DNA of 64,000 bases from an uncultured Acetatifactor sp. (GTDB lineage: Bacteria; Bacillota; Clostridia; Lachnospirales; Lachnospiraceae), in assembly GCA_947595925.1 (NCBI GenBank), contig CANQEV010000009.1, positions 1 to 64,000 on the forward strand, written 5' to 3'. A program made the translations under genes and the position numbers. Positions 36,145-45,993 of this stretch are shown in pieces. Each line of letters begins with the position of its first letter. Position 1 is the first letter of the stretch. Below the pieces are notes generated by a model. The model was not told the DNA's origin, searched no databases, and saw nothing but the letters and a program-made list of their open reading frames with translations.

Positions 36145-36173
36145 TTGATTGTCCGCTTGGCTTTTAGTAAAAT
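36145..36173 (+). promoter_or_regulatory. Promoter of the LacI-EAL gene
   Basis: TTGATT (36145-36150) and TAAAAT (36168-36173) with 17-base spacing, 25 bases before the start codon. Confidence 0.75.
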
Positions 36174-36198
36174 AGAATCAGTAGATTGGAGGTAGCAT

Positions 36199-39100
36199 AT
36201 GCTCGCGGGGAAAAGGGTATTGGGGCTTTGTGTGACAAAGATACACGACAAGACGAGGGCGGATCTGGCGGACAAGATCAATCATGCGGCCCTTGCAGCC
36301 GGTTTTAAGCTGGTGTGTTTTAACAGCTCGGAGGATTTTTATAAGGACAATGTGTACAGCATAGGCGCAAAGTCTTCCTATGACAGGATCGATTATTCTG
36401 TTGTGGATGGATTGATCCTGTGCGCGGAGCATTTTTACAGCGAGAGCGTGGTGAAAGAGCTCCTCTCCCGGGCAAAGGAGAACGGCGTGCCCGTTGTGGT
36501 CCTGAACGGAGAGGGGGAGGGCTGTTATCAGGTCCGAAGCGACTGCGAGGAGGCCTTCCGGGAGCTGATCCGTCATCTGATCCGGGATCATCATGTGAAA
36601 GATACCTTTTTCATTGCCGGACGACGGGAGAAGGATGCCAATTCCGCCCAGAGACTTCGGATCTACCGGGAAACGCTGGAGGAGTTTGGCCTTCCCTTCG
36701 ACGGAAGCCGGGTGGCTTTTGGGGAATACTGGGATGAGCCGGCCATGCGGATCACGCAGGAACTGGCCCATCTTGGCAGGATCCCGCAGGCGTTTATCTG
36801 TGCAAACGACAGCATGGCTTTCGGAGTGTGCCGTCAGCTGAAGGAACTGGGATACCGTGTCCCGGAGGACGTGATCGTCACCGGCTTTGACGGGATCCCG
36901 GCGGTAAGGTACCTGCTTCCCAGGCTTTCCACCTGCCGGGAAGACCTGCAGGGGCTGGCCGAAACCTGTGTGGACACCTTTGTGCAGATCTTTGAAGGCG
37001 GGGAGCCGGAAAAGGTAAGGAAGGTTCCTTACACGGCCGTGTTTTCAGAGTCCTGCGGCTGTGAGACGGTGACGGACCAGGAGAGCAGGCAGGCCGCGGC
37101 AGCTCTATATCAGCACATGGAGGAAACGGAGGCCCATGAGGATTATGTGGCTTCGGAGGTCAGCCATATGCTGAATATCGAGAACGTGGAGGAGATTTAT
37201 CAGCCTCTCTCAAAGCTGATCCTGGCCAATTCCACGTTCTGTCTGAACAGTGAATTCTTAAAGATCGCTTCCGGCAAGTCCGTGGAAGGGATTTCCGTGG
37301 CTGTGCCCTGTTATTATGACAGAAACCGCAGCGTGGGCTATCTGCCGGACAAGGAGATGCTTCCGGATGCCAAGGGCTTTGCTGAGGATGAGAGCTGCTA
37401 CATCATTACGGCAATCTATTCCAAGGACAAGGCCTGCGGTTACTATGCGGTGCGGACCGATGACGTGAATTCGGTTTATCATAAGATTAAAGTGATTCTG
37501 CGGTATGTGGACCTGGTGGTGGACTCCCTGATCATCCAGTTTAATCAGAAGAATATGATGTGGATCATGGAGAACGCGGGTTATATGGATTCCACCACGG
37601 GATTCGCCAATCTGAAAGGCGTGTCCAGGTGGTTTGAAGAGTTCGCAAAGGTTGCAAACAATCACCGGAAGACCCTGGCATTCTCTATTTACGCCCTTCC
37701 CAATTATACATACATATATGAAAATTACGGCCTCCGGGATATCGAGGAAGTGATGACGGCAGTGGCGGAAAGGCTGAGGGAGGTCAATCAGAAAGACTGT
37801 TTCCTGGCCAAAATTTCCGAGAGCGAATTCCTTGTGATAAATTATTTCGACGACCCCGAAGCTGTGTCGAGGACGATTCAGGGCGCTACCTCGGCATTTT
37901 ATCCACTGATCGAGGAGTACAACCGCAGCAGCGGCAAGGGCTATTATGTGGAGGTAAACGCGGGCTGTACTGTGGCGGACGCGGGCTGGGAAGAGGCGCT
38001 GGAGGTGTATATCAAGTGCGCGTCCGGTGAGCTTTTCCTGAACCGCTTAAAACAGGGCGCGTCCGAGACGGTGAAGGAGACTGTGTCCCATAAGGATTAT
38101 TACAGCGTGTTTAACCTGCTGGTGGACAATAATCTTTTTACCTATCATTTTCAGCCGATTGTGGACGCGAAGCTGGGGGAGATCTGCGCTTATGAGGCCC
38201 TGATGCGGACCTCCGGCGGCATCAATCTCTCTCCTCTGGACGTGCTGGACATCGCGAAAGAGTTCAAGCGTCTGAACGAGATCGAGCATGCCACCCTGTT
38301 CAACGTCATGAGACGGTACGCGGAGGAGTTTGAAAAGTTCCGTGGGAGGAAGGTCTTTATCAATACCATCCCCAATCATTTCCTCAGCAACGAGGAGTGC
38401 GATGAACTGATCTCAAAGTATAAGAGTTTCTTCGATTATTTTGTCTTTGAAGTGACGGAGCAGGAGACCAGTTCTGACGATGAGCTGAAAGCTATCAAGC
38501 GTCTCTGCGGCAGCAGCGGGGAGGTGCAGATCGCCGTGGACGATTATGGGACGGGGCATTCCAATATCGTGAATCTGCTGCGCTATGAGCCCCAGATCAT
38601 CAAGATCGACCGCTATCTCATCGACGGAATTGATTCGGACACCAATAAGCAGATGTTTGTGAAAAACACGATCGAGTTCGCCTCCATGAACAATATTAAG
38701 GTATTGGCGGAGGGCGTCGAGACTGTGGGAGAGCTGCGCACGGTGATCCAGTACGGCGTGGATTATATACAGGGGTATTATACGGGGCGTCCCGCGCCGG
38801 AACCCATCGATGCCATTGCGGAGAAAGTCCGGGAGGAGATCATCGACGAGAATCTCCGTCTGTCCAAATTTGACAACGACAGGCAGAAAGTGTACACTGC
38901 CCGCGACGGCGAAACGCTGAATCTGGTGAATCTCACCCTGGAAAAATACAATTATATCAACATTGTGTCCGGGGAGGTTACCCTTCTCGGAAAGAAAGAG
39001 TGCACGCTCAATATCATCACCAGGGTGGCGGACAACGCGAAGGCGCGTCTGATCCTGATGGATGCAAATTTAAGCGGCACGGATGAACCGGCCATTCAGC

Positions 39101-40065
39101 TGGGACAGGGCAGCAGCGTGGAGCTGGAGGTACGGGGCTTCAACACGATCACCAAGAACGGCATCTGGGTGACAAAGAATTCGGAACTTCGCCTGACGGG
39201 AGGCGGGTCCCTCCTGGTCAACACCAATCAGAATGATGGCGTGGGGATCGGTTCCAGATATGAGGAATCGTACGGCTCTATCATTCTGGAACACACCGGA
39301 AGGGTGAAGGTGATCTCCTCAGGGGATAAGGCGGTGAGCGTCGGCGGCGGCTACAGCAGCGGGGGCATTGAAATCCGCAGCGGAATCCTGGAGGTGGCGG
39401 GGTCCGGTATTTCGGTGATCGGCATCGGCAGTTCCATCGGGGACGCGGATATTCAGATCGGAAACGCGGAAGTCCTGGTGAAGGAGTCCGGAAACGAGGC
39501 CGTCGGAATCGGCACTGCCAGCGGCACGGCGAGGATCACGTCCCGGGGCAGGCTCAACGTGGTTTCCGACGGCGAGAGGTCGGTGGCCATCGGTTCCCTG
39601 AAGGGGAAGGATTGTCTTATGGAACTGGCTTCCGGTGAAATCTCGGCCGTGGTACACTGCGACATGGGCGCTGTGATCGGATCCTACAGCGGGAGCGTAA
39701 ACACAATCTGCGGAGAGTGCCGCGTAAAGGTTTATGGAGAAGGCGCCAATGTGACCGGCATGGGCAGCAGCATGGGGAACTGTGTCACGGAGATCCAGGG
39801 AGGCGTCCTGGAGATCAGGGTGCTCTCCGCCAACGCCCAGCCTTTCGGCAATGAGAACGATAAGGTGGTCATCACCGGAGGAAACGTGATGACCCCGGAC
39901 TGGGAGCAGGAGGTTCCCGCAGTAAACGCATACGGCCAGAAACTTCACAGGGAACTGCGGGAGGAGAAGACGTTCGAACAGCTGGTTCACACGTCCCATG
40001 GAGATTATATCTATCGGGCGGAACGCTGTGCGGAACCGGACCTGCTCAGCGTTTATCTGCCATAA
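36199..40065 (+). CDS. LacI-type sensor + degenerate GGDEF + EAL phosphodiesterase + C-terminal beta-helix
   Basis: A 1288-residue protein with no signal peptide or membrane helix. Residues 1-300 form a LacI/periplasmic-binding-type fold without a DNA-binding head (FICANDSMAFGVCRQL, VIVTGFDGIPA), ending in SESCGC. A GAF-like middle is followed by a degenerate GGDEF domain (about 460-600; SESEF replaces GGDEF). The EAL domain (about 640-890) keeps its key residues: EAL near 666, INTIPN, FEVTEQ, VDDYGTGHSN, IKIDRYLIDG, LAEGVET and YIQGYYTGRP, so cyclic-di-GMP hydrolysis is likely. Residues about 900-1245 are a glycine-rich beta-helix with seven VGIG-like turns. GGAGG precedes the ATG. Confidence 0.85.
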   Translation: MLAGKRVLGLCVTKIHDKTRADLADKINHAALAAGFKLVCFNSSEDFYKDNVYSIGAKSSYDRIDYSVVDGLILCAEHFYSESVVKELLSRAKENGVPVVVLNGEGEGCYQVRSDCEEAFRELIRHLIRDHHVKDTFFIAGRREKDANSAQRLRIYRETLEEFGLPFDGSRVAFGEYWDEPAMRITQELAHLGRIPQAFICANDSMAFGVCRQLKELGYRVPEDVIVTGFDGIPAVRYLLPRLSTCREDLQGLAETCVDTFVQIFEGGEPEKVRKVPYTAVFSESCGCETVTDQESRQAAAALYQHMEETEAHEDYVASEVSHMLNIENVEEIYQPLSKLILANSTFCLNSEFLKIASGKSVEGISVAVPCYYDRNRSVGYLPDKEMLPDAKGFAEDESCYIITAIYSKDKACGYYAVRTDDVNSVYHKIKVILRYVDLVVDSLIIQFNQKNMMWIMENAGYMDSTTGFANLKGVSRWFEEFAKVANNHRKTLAFSIYALPNYTYIYENYGLRDIEEVMTAVAERLREVNQKDCFLAKISESEFLVINYFDDPEAVSRTIQGATSAFYPLIEEYNRSSGKGYYVEVNAGCTVADAGWEEALEVYIKCASGELFLNRLKQGASETVKETVSHKDYYSVFNLLVDNNLFTYHFQPIVDAKLGEICAYEALMRTSGGINLSPLDVLDIAKEFKRLNEIEHATLFNVMRRYAEEFEKFRGRKVFINTIPNHFLSNEECDELISKYKSFFDYFVFEVTEQETSSDDELKAIKRLCGSSGEVQIAVDDYGTGHSNIVNLLRYEPQIIKIDRYLIDGIDSDTNKQMFVKNTIEFASMNNIKVLAEGVETVGELRTVIQYGVDYIQGYYTGRPAPEPIDAIAEKVREEIIDENLRLSKFDNDRQKVYTARDGETLNLVNLTLEKYNYINIVSGEVTLLGKKECTLNIITRVADNAKARLILMDANLSGTDEPAIQLGQGSSVELEVRGFNTITKNGIWVTKNSELRLTGGGSLLVNTNQNDGVGIGSRYEESYGSIILEHTGRVKVISSGDKAVSVGGGYSSGGIEIRSGILEVAGSGISVIGIGSSIGDADIQIGNAEVLVKESGNEAVGIGTASGTARITSRGRLNVVSDGERSVAIGSLKGKDCLMELASGEISAVVHCDMGAVIGSYSGSVNTICGECRVKVYGEGANVTGMGSSMGNCVTEIQGGVLEIRVLSANAQPFGNENDKVVITGGNVMTPDWEQEVPAVNAYGQKLHRELREEKTFEQLVHTSHGDYIYRAERCAEPDLLSVYLP

Positions 40066-40085
40066 ACAGAAAATATACAAAAGAG

Positions 40086-40118
40086 TCCCTGCACATAATG
40101 CCGTGCAGGGATTTTTCT
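40086..40118 (+). terminator. Terminator of the LacI-EAL gene
   Basis: A perfect 9-bp stem (TCCCTGCAC/GTGCAGGGA) with an eight-base loop, followed by TTTTTCTT. Confidence 0.9.
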
Positions 40119-40296
40119 TGTGGGCCGGGATATTCTAAAGTTTATACTTTTTTAACACTTCTTTTAGAGTTTCTTTGTTGTGTTTTGAAAATACTGTGTT
40201 ATATTAGTTATAGAACAAATGAAAGATAATGACTTTCCGGGACGCAGGGCGGCGTCAGATGTCCTGCGGGACCCGGACGTAAAGGGGGCATGGCTT

Positions 40297-42885
40297 ATGA
40301 ATATTCAAAAATTTACGCAGAAATCCCTTCAGGCGGTGGAGGGATGCGAGAAGCTGGCGATGGAGTACGGGAACCAGGAGATCGAGCAGGAGCATCTCCT
40401 ATACAGTCTCCTCACCGTGGAGGACAGTCTGATCCTAAAGCTGATCGAAAAGATGGAGATCCAGAAGGAGCATTTCCAGAACCGCGTCCTTGAGGCGGTG
40501 GAAAAGCGGGTAAAGGTCCAGGGCGGGAACCCTTATATCGGCCAGTACCTGAACAAGACCCTGATCAATGCGGAGGACGAGGCAAAGCGGCTGGGGGACG
40601 AATATGTATCGGTGGAGCACCTGTTCCTTGCCATGCTGAACGCGCCCAATAAGGAGATCTCCGCGATCTTTCGGGAGTACGGCATTACAAAGGAGCGCTT
40701 TCTGCAGGCGCTTTCCACCGTCCGGGGCAATCAGAGGGTGACCAGCGATAATCCGGAAGCAACCTACGATACGCTTGAAAAATACGGGCAGGAGCTGGTG
40801 GAGAAGGCCAGGAATCAAAAGCTGGATCCGGTGATCGGCCGGGACAACGAGATCCGCAACGTCATCCGGATCCTGTCCCGGAAGACCAAGAACAACCCGG
40901 TGCTCATCGGGGAACCCGGCGTGGGCAAGACCGCCGTGGTGGAGGGACTGGCCCAGAGGATCGTCCGGGGCGACGTCCCCCAGGGCCTGAAGGACAAGAA
41001 GATCTTTGCCCTGGATATGGGCGCGCTGGTGGCCGGCGCGAAGTACCGGGGCGAGTTTGAGGAGAGGCTGAAGGCGGTTCTGGAAGACGTGAAGAACAGC
41101 GACGGCCAGATCATTCTCTTTATCGACGAGCTGCACACGATCGTGGGGGCCGGAAAGACGGACGGCGCCCTGGACGCGGGCAATATGTTAAAGCCCATGC
41201 TGGCCAGGGGGGAGCTCCACTGTATCGGGGCGACGACCCTGGACGAGTATCGTCAGTATATCGAGAAGGATCCCGCCCTGGAGAGAAGGTTCCAGCCCGT
41301 CATGGTGGACGAACCCACGGTGGAGGATACCATTTCCATCCTGCGGGGCATCAAGGAGCGCTATGAAGTCTATCACGGCGTGAAGATCATGGACAACGCG
41401 CTGGTCAGCGCGGCCACGCTCTCACACCGCTATATCACCGACCGTTTTCTCCCGGACAAGGCCATCGACCTGGTGGACGAGGCCTGTGCCCTGATCAAAA
41501 CGGAACTGGACAGCATGCCCTCGGAGCTGGACGAGATGTCCCGGAAGATCATGCAGATGGAGATCGAGGAGGCGGCTCTGAAGAAAGAGGACGACAGGCT
41601 CAGTCAGGAACGGCTGGAGGAGCTGCAGAAAGATCTTGCGGAGTGGAAAGCCCGCTTTTCTGAAAAGAAAGCCCAGTGGGACAATGAGAAAGCGTCGGTG
41701 GAACGCCTGAGCAGACTGCGGGAGGAGATCGATCAGGTCAACTCGGACATCCAGGTGGCCCAGCGGGAGGGGAATCTGGAGAAAGCGGCGGAGCTCAGCT
41801 ACGGAAAGCTGCCCTCCCTGAAAAAGCAGCTGGAGCAGGAGGAAGAGAAGGTGGGAAGCGCCGGGCTTTCCCTGGTGCATGAGAAGGTCTCCGAGGAGGA
41901 GATTTCCAAGATCGTCAGCCGTTGGACCGGCATCCCCGTGACGAAGCTGACGGAGAGCGAGCGCAGCAAGACCCTGCACCTGGACGAAGAACTGCACAGA
42001 AGGGTCATCGGCCAGGACGAGGGCGTGGAGAAGGTATCCGAGGCCATCATCCGCTCAAAGGCCGGCATCAAGGATCCGTCCAAGCCCATCGGTTCCTTCC
42101 TGTTCCTGGGGCCCACCGGCGTGGGCAAGACGGAGCTGGCAAAGGCCCTGGCGGCAAGTCTCTTTGACGATGAGGGCAATATGGTGAGACTGGATATGAG
42201 CGAATATATGGAAAAGCACTCCGTTTCCAGACTGATCGGAGCGCCTCCCGGATACGTGGGCTACGAGGAGGGCGGCCAGCTCACCGAGGCGGTCCGCAGG
42301 AAGCCATATTGCGTGGTCCTCTTTGACGAGGTGGAGAAGGCCCATCCCGATGTGTTTAATGTATTATTGCAGGTTCTGGACGACGGGCGGATCACCGATT
42401 CCCAGGGCAGGACGGTGGACTTTAAGAACACCATCCTGATCATGACCTCCAATATCGGTGCCCAGTACCTTCTGGACGGCATCCGGGAGGACGGCAGCAT
42501 ACGGCCCGAGGCGGAGGAGGCGGTCATGAACGATTTGAGGGCCCATTTCCGGCCGGAGTTTCTGAACCGGCTGGACGAGACGATCCTGTTTAAGCCTCTG
42601 ACCCGGGAGAACATCGGCGGGATCATCGATCTGCAGATGCAGGACGTGAACAGAAGGCTGCAGGATAAGCAGCTCAGCATAGAGCTGGACGAGGATGCAA
42701 AGCGGTTCATCGCGGAGAATTCCTACGATCCCGTCTATGGCGCAAGGCCCTTAAAGCGGTATCTGCAAAAGAACGTGGAGACGCTGGCGGCAAAGCTGAT
42801 TCTCTCCGGCGGGGTCGGCGCGGAGGACGTGATCCGGATCTCTCTGGAGAACGGAGAGCTGAAAGCCAGTGTAAAAAAACTGTGA
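40297..42885 (+). CDS. clpB: Disaggregase ClpB
   Basis: An 862-residue ClpB, full length. The N-terminal repeat domain (1-150) is followed by AAA-1 with Walker A GEPGVGKT (near 205), the long coiled-coil middle domain (about 395-515), and AAA-2 with Walker A GPTGVGKT (near 605) and pore loop GYVGYEEGG. It rescues aggregated proteins with DnaK. AAAGGGGG upstream sets ATG 40297; the frame open to 40219 has no better site. It is monocistronic and lies between the two cyclic-di-GMP genes. No CIRCE or CtsR box was found upstream. Confidence 0.97.
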   Translation: MNIQKFTQKSLQAVEGCEKLAMEYGNQEIEQEHLLYSLLTVEDSLILKLIEKMEIQKEHFQNRVLEAVEKRVKVQGGNPYIGQYLNKTLINAEDEAKRLGDEYVSVEHLFLAMLNAPNKEISAIFREYGITKERFLQALSTVRGNQRVTSDNPEATYDTLEKYGQELVEKARNQKLDPVIGRDNEIRNVIRILSRKTKNNPVLIGEPGVGKTAVVEGLAQRIVRGDVPQGLKDKKIFALDMGALVAGAKYRGEFEERLKAVLEDVKNSDGQIILFIDELHTIVGAGKTDGALDAGNMLKPMLARGELHCIGATTLDEYRQYIEKDPALERRFQPVMVDEPTVEDTISILRGIKERYEVYHGVKIMDNALVSAATLSHRYITDRFLPDKAIDLVDEACALIKTELDSMPSELDEMSRKIMQMEIEEAALKKEDDRLSQERLEELQKDLAEWKARFSEKKAQWDNEKASVERLSRLREEIDQVNSDIQVAQREGNLEKAAELSYGKLPSLKKQLEQEEEKVGSAGLSLVHEKVSEEEISKIVSRWTGIPVTKLTESERSKTLHLDEELHRRVIGQDEGVEKVSEAIIRSKAGIKDPSKPIGSFLFLGPTGVGKTELAKALAASLFDDEGNMVRLDMSEYMEKHSVSRLIGAPPGYVGYEEGGQLTEAVRRKPYCVVLFDEVEKAHPDVFNVLLQVLDDGRITDSQGRTVDFKNTILIMTSNIGAQYLLDGIREDGSIRPEAEEAVMNDLRAHFRPEFLNRLDETILFKPLTRENIGGIIDLQMQDVNRRLQDKQLSIELDEDAKRFIAENSYDPVYGARPLKRYLQKNVETLAAKLILSGGVGAEDVIRISLENGELKASVKKL

Positions 42886-42905
42886 CAGAAGAACAAAATG
42901 TGGGA

Positions 42906-42953
42906 AATGGCGGTCAGATTTGCAAATTTGACCGCCATTTTAGCAATTTTTAT
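42906..42953 (+). terminator. Terminator of clpB
   Basis: An 11-bp stem (AATGGCGGTCA/TGACCGCCATT) with a twelve-base loop is followed by TTAGCAATTTTT. Confidence 0.85.
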
Positions 42954-43127
42954 TAGATTTAAGCAATATATCACTTTTTTTTTTGTGCGAAAGGCATTAT
43001 AATAAATACGATGTAGGTAGTGGCATGTGAATGATTCTATGCGGATATGCAGTGAGGCCCGGGAAACGGATGCGCAGTTTTGCCGGGTGATATCGCATGC
43101 TTTGAGATGAGACGGATGAGGAGACGG

Positions 43128-44993
43128 ATGGTTAAAAAGATTGCTGCTTTTATCGGACAACTTACGCAGGAATATCAATCGGAGATGATCCGGGCGGTGA
43201 TCGACACCGCGAAGGAACTGGGCTACCGGATAGATATTTTCAGCGAATTCGGCTCCTATGGAGAGAATTACCTGCATGCGGAGGGCGAGAGGAACATCAT
43301 CAATCTGCCCTATATAGAGGATTATGCAGGAATCCTTGTCGCGCCGGATACCTTCGGCGTGAAGGAGATGGAGAAACAGCTGGACGTGCTGCTTCTCAGA
43401 AACGCGAAGGTTCCCATCGTCAGTCTCCGCCAGGAAAAGGAATGTTATTACAGCGTGCAGGTGGATAACCAGGCGTCCATGGAGAGCATGGTGGAGCATT
43501 TCGTGGCGGAACACGGAATGAGAAGAGTCTGTTTTATGAAGGGACGCGTGGATCTGAAGGACGCGGAAGAGCGCTACCAGGGGTATCTGAACGTGATGGC
43601 CCGGCATGGCCTCCCGGTGACGGAGCACATGGTCTTTCAGGGAGATTACTGGAGGGACAAAGGGCCCGCGGCGGTGGACTGGTTCCTGTCGGGTTCGGAG
43701 AGACCCGAGGCCATCGTCTGCGCCAACGATTTTATGGCGATCTCGGTCCTGGGAGAGCTGAAGGCCAGGGGCGTGAAGGTCCCGGAGGAGATCGCGGTGT
43801 CGGGCTTTGACGACCTGGAAGAATCCAAGTATGTGGAGCCCGCCCTGAGCAGCGTGCATGTGCCGAGTCTGACCATGGGCCGGGAGGCGGTGCTGTTGAT
43901 AGACAAACTCCTCAGAGGGGGGACTTCCGAACAGGTGGTAAGGCTCCCGGTGGAGATCGCGTTCCGCAGAAGCTGCGGCTGCGGCGAAAGCGAGGCGGGC
44001 CGCTGGACGGAGAAGCTGTACCGGGAAAAGCTCTATCTGACGAATGTATTGGTACAGAACGGATTTATGAACGCGGACTTTGACAACTGCGACAATCTGG
44101 AGGAACTTCTGAATATCTCCTGCCAGTATTCCCTGAATTTCCCTTACGCTGCGCTGTATTTCTGCCTGTGTGACGTCATGGACGAGAACGGCGAACGGCT
44201 GCAGGATCAGACGAAATATACGGAGTATGTGACGCTCCGGGCGATCATGAGCCGGGAGAAGGGACTGGAACTGATGGACGAGAGATTTCCGCGCCGTCAG
44301 ATCCTGCCGGAGAAGTACCGCCCGAGGGATAAGGCGTTGTACTTTTTCCCGCTGCATCACAAAAACCACTGTCTGGGGTATCTTGCCATCGACACGGACC
44401 GGCAGGAAGAGCTGAAGGATTTCTTCCAGTGCTGGACCCGGGAGACCTGCAGCTATATGGATAAGATCCTGCTGTATGAGGAGAACCAGAGCCTTCAGGA
44501 ATTCCGCAAACTGTCTACCGTGGACGATCTGACAGGACTGTTTAACCGCCGGAAAATGGAACAGGAGCTGAGTAAGATCCTGGCGCCGTTGAAGGTACGG
44601 GACGTAAAGTTCTTTGTGGTCAGCCTGGATATGGACGGCCTGAAAGCCATCAACGATACTTACGGACATCTGGAAGGGGATTGCGCGCTCCGGGATTACG
44701 CCGGCATTCTGAAAAAAGCGGCGGGGGAGGACGGACTCTGCTGCCGGATGGGAGGAGACGAGTTTTCCATACTTGTTCCCACGGAAAAAGAAGAGGTCGT
44801 GAAAGCGCTGCTGGACAGGATCCGGGAAGGCGTGGCGGAGTACAACCGGACGTCGGATAAACCCTATCAGATGAGCGGGAGCATGGGCTACGCGGAGTTT
44901 CGGAAAGAGGAAGAACTGACCAACTGCCTGCGCCGCGCGGATATCAATATGTACGCCGACAAGATGGCGCGCAAGAAGGGGAGAAAGAACTGA
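43128..44993 (+). CDS. LacI-type sensor fused to a diguanylate cyclase (GGDEF)
   Basis: A 621-residue cytoplasmic protein. Residues 1-285 form a headless LacI/periplasmic-binding-type sensor (CFMKGRVDLKDAEERYQGYL, IVCANDFMAISVLGELK, VSGFDDLEESKY), ending RRSCGCGESE. A middle helical/GAF-like domain (about 300-440) leads to an intact GGDEF domain (about 455-620): DDLTGLFNRRKM, SLDMDGLKAINDTYGH and RMGGDEFSILVP. It should make cyclic-di-GMP. The inhibitory RxxD site just before GGDEF is absent. AGGAG six bases before ATG 43128 fixes the start. It begins a run of surface-related genes and mirrors the EAL gene on the other side of clpB. Confidence 0.9.
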   Translation: MVKKIAAFIGQLTQEYQSEMIRAVIDTAKELGYRIDIFSEFGSYGENYLHAEGERNIINLPYIEDYAGILVAPDTFGVKEMEKQLDVLLLRNAKVPIVSLRQEKECYYSVQVDNQASMESMVEHFVAEHGMRRVCFMKGRVDLKDAEERYQGYLNVMARHGLPVTEHMVFQGDYWRDKGPAAVDWFLSGSERPEAIVCANDFMAISVLGELKARGVKVPEEIAVSGFDDLEESKYVEPALSSVHVPSLTMGREAVLLIDKLLRGGTSEQVVRLPVEIAFRRSCGCGESEAGRWTEKLYREKLYLTNVLVQNGFMNADFDNCDNLEELLNISCQYSLNFPYAALYFCLCDVMDENGERLQDQTKYTEYVTLRAIMSREKGLELMDERFPRRQILPEKYRPRDKALYFFPLHHKNHCLGYLAIDTDRQEELKDFFQCWTRETCSYMDKILLYEENQSLQEFRKLSTVDDLTGLFNRRKMEQELSKILAPLKVRDVKFFVVSLDMDGLKAINDTYGHLEGDCALRDYAGILKKAAGEDGLCCRMGGDEFSILVPTEKEEVVKALLDRIREGVAEYNRTSDKPYQMSGSMGYAEFRKEEELTNCLRRADINMYADKMARKKGRKN

Positions 44994-44994
44994 T

Positions 44995-45168
44995 ATGGTA
45001 CCGAAGGACCCGGCAATGCTGCTGAGTTTTATCAATATGAAACTGCGTGACTGTGGCAAGGATCTCGAGGGGATCTGCGAGGAACTGGACGTGAGCCGGG
45101 AGGAAATGGAAGCAAGGCTTGCCGGCATCGACTATCATTACAGCGCCGAAAGAAACCAGTTCGTGTGA
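44995..45168 (+). CDS. DUF4250 protein
   Basis: A 57-residue protein in a frame starting one base after the GGDEF gene stop codon. The family pattern is clear: PKDPAMLLSFINMKLRD, a Cys-containing second helix (LEGICEELDVSREEMEARL) and the end YHYSAERNQF. DUF4250 proteins are small helical proteins common in clostridia, of unknown function. The stop-start spacing suggests translational coupling with the diguanylate cyclase, although no strong ribosome site is visible. Confidence 0.85.
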   Translation: MVPKDPAMLLSFINMKLRDCGKDLEGICEELDVSREEMEARLAGIDYHYSAERNQFV

Positions 45169-45260
45169 GGGGCATTCCTGACGAAATGGGACGAATCCCG
45201 GGGAATTATGGCAAGCCTGCACACATAAGTATGTAGGGATAGCAATACCGGGTGGCGGAT

Positions 45261-45953
45261 ATGAAGAGATGGTTATTGGGAATGGCGGCGCTGGATCTGG
45301 CGCTTTTGATCGGGTGCATCGCCGTCCTGCTGTGGAAGACGGGGATTGCAAGGACCGTTTCCAGCGGTTCTGCAGAGGCGTCCTGGCAGCAGGAAGAGCA
45401 GAAGAAGATCGCCATCACCTTTGATGACGGACCGCATCCCACCTACACGGAAGAACTGCTGGACGGACTGAAGGAACGTGGTGTGCACGCCACGTTTTTT
45501 GTTACGGGGGAGCATGCGGAGCTTCATCCGGACGTCATACGACGGATGCAGGAGGAAGGTCACCTGATCGGCAACCACACGTACAGCCATATCCAGCTAA
45601 GGAGCAGTAACAGGGAGCAGTTCCAGGAGGAACTGATCAAGACCAATGAGGTCATAAAATCGATCACCGGGGAAGAGGTCATTTATGTGAGGCCGCCCTA
45701 TGGAAGCTGGGACAAAACCTTCGAGAAGGAGCTGAACATGTTTCCGGTCCTTTGGACCATTGATCCCACGGACTGGAGCTGCCTCAGCGCGGATGCCGTG
45801 ACGAAACGGGTGGTGAAGAAGGCGAAGGAAAACGGGATCATCCTGCTCCATGATTACTATGAAACCAGCGTGGAGGCGGCTCTGGCCATCATAGATGAAT
45901 TGACGAAAGAAGGCTATACTTTTGTCACGGTGGATGAGATCCTCATGGAATAA
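45261..45953 (+). CDS. Polysaccharide deacetylase (NodB domain)
   Basis: A 230-residue protein with one N-terminal membrane anchor (about 5-25) and an outside NodB domain (about 48-228). Motif 1 TFDDGPHPTYT, motif 2 HTYSH, motif 3 RPPYG, the W-containing motif 4 (TDPTDW-type, here IDPTDW) and motif 5 LLHDYY are present, so the enzyme looks active. It resembles peptidoglycan GlcNAc or MurNAc deacetylases. GGGTGG upstream supports ATG 45261. A second deacetylase of this class lies at 12919, but this one lacks a coiled-coil stalk. Confidence 0.92.
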   Translation: MKRWLLGMAALDLALLIGCIAVLLWKTGIARTVSSGSAEASWQQEEQKKIAITFDDGPHPTYTEELLDGLKERGVHATFFVTGEHAELHPDVIRRMQEEGHLIGNHTYSHIQLRSSNREQFQEELIKTNEVIKSITGEEVIYVRPPYGSWDKTFEKELNMFPVLWTIDPTDWSCLSADAVTKRVVKKAKENGIILLHDYYETSVEAALAIIDELTKEGYTFVTVDEILME

Positions 45954-45993
45954 GGCGGCAGGGCGCGTTGGGGAGAGAAACTGAGAGGAATTT

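Noticed and set aside
37580-38040. Active diguanylate cyclase domain in the LacI-EAL protein
   Set aside because: The signature motif is SESEF rather than GGDEF, so cyclase activity is not expected.
42735-45128. A 797-codon minus-strand frame
   Set aside because: It is antisense to clpB's end and the diguanylate cyclase, crosses the clpB terminator, and has no known domain.
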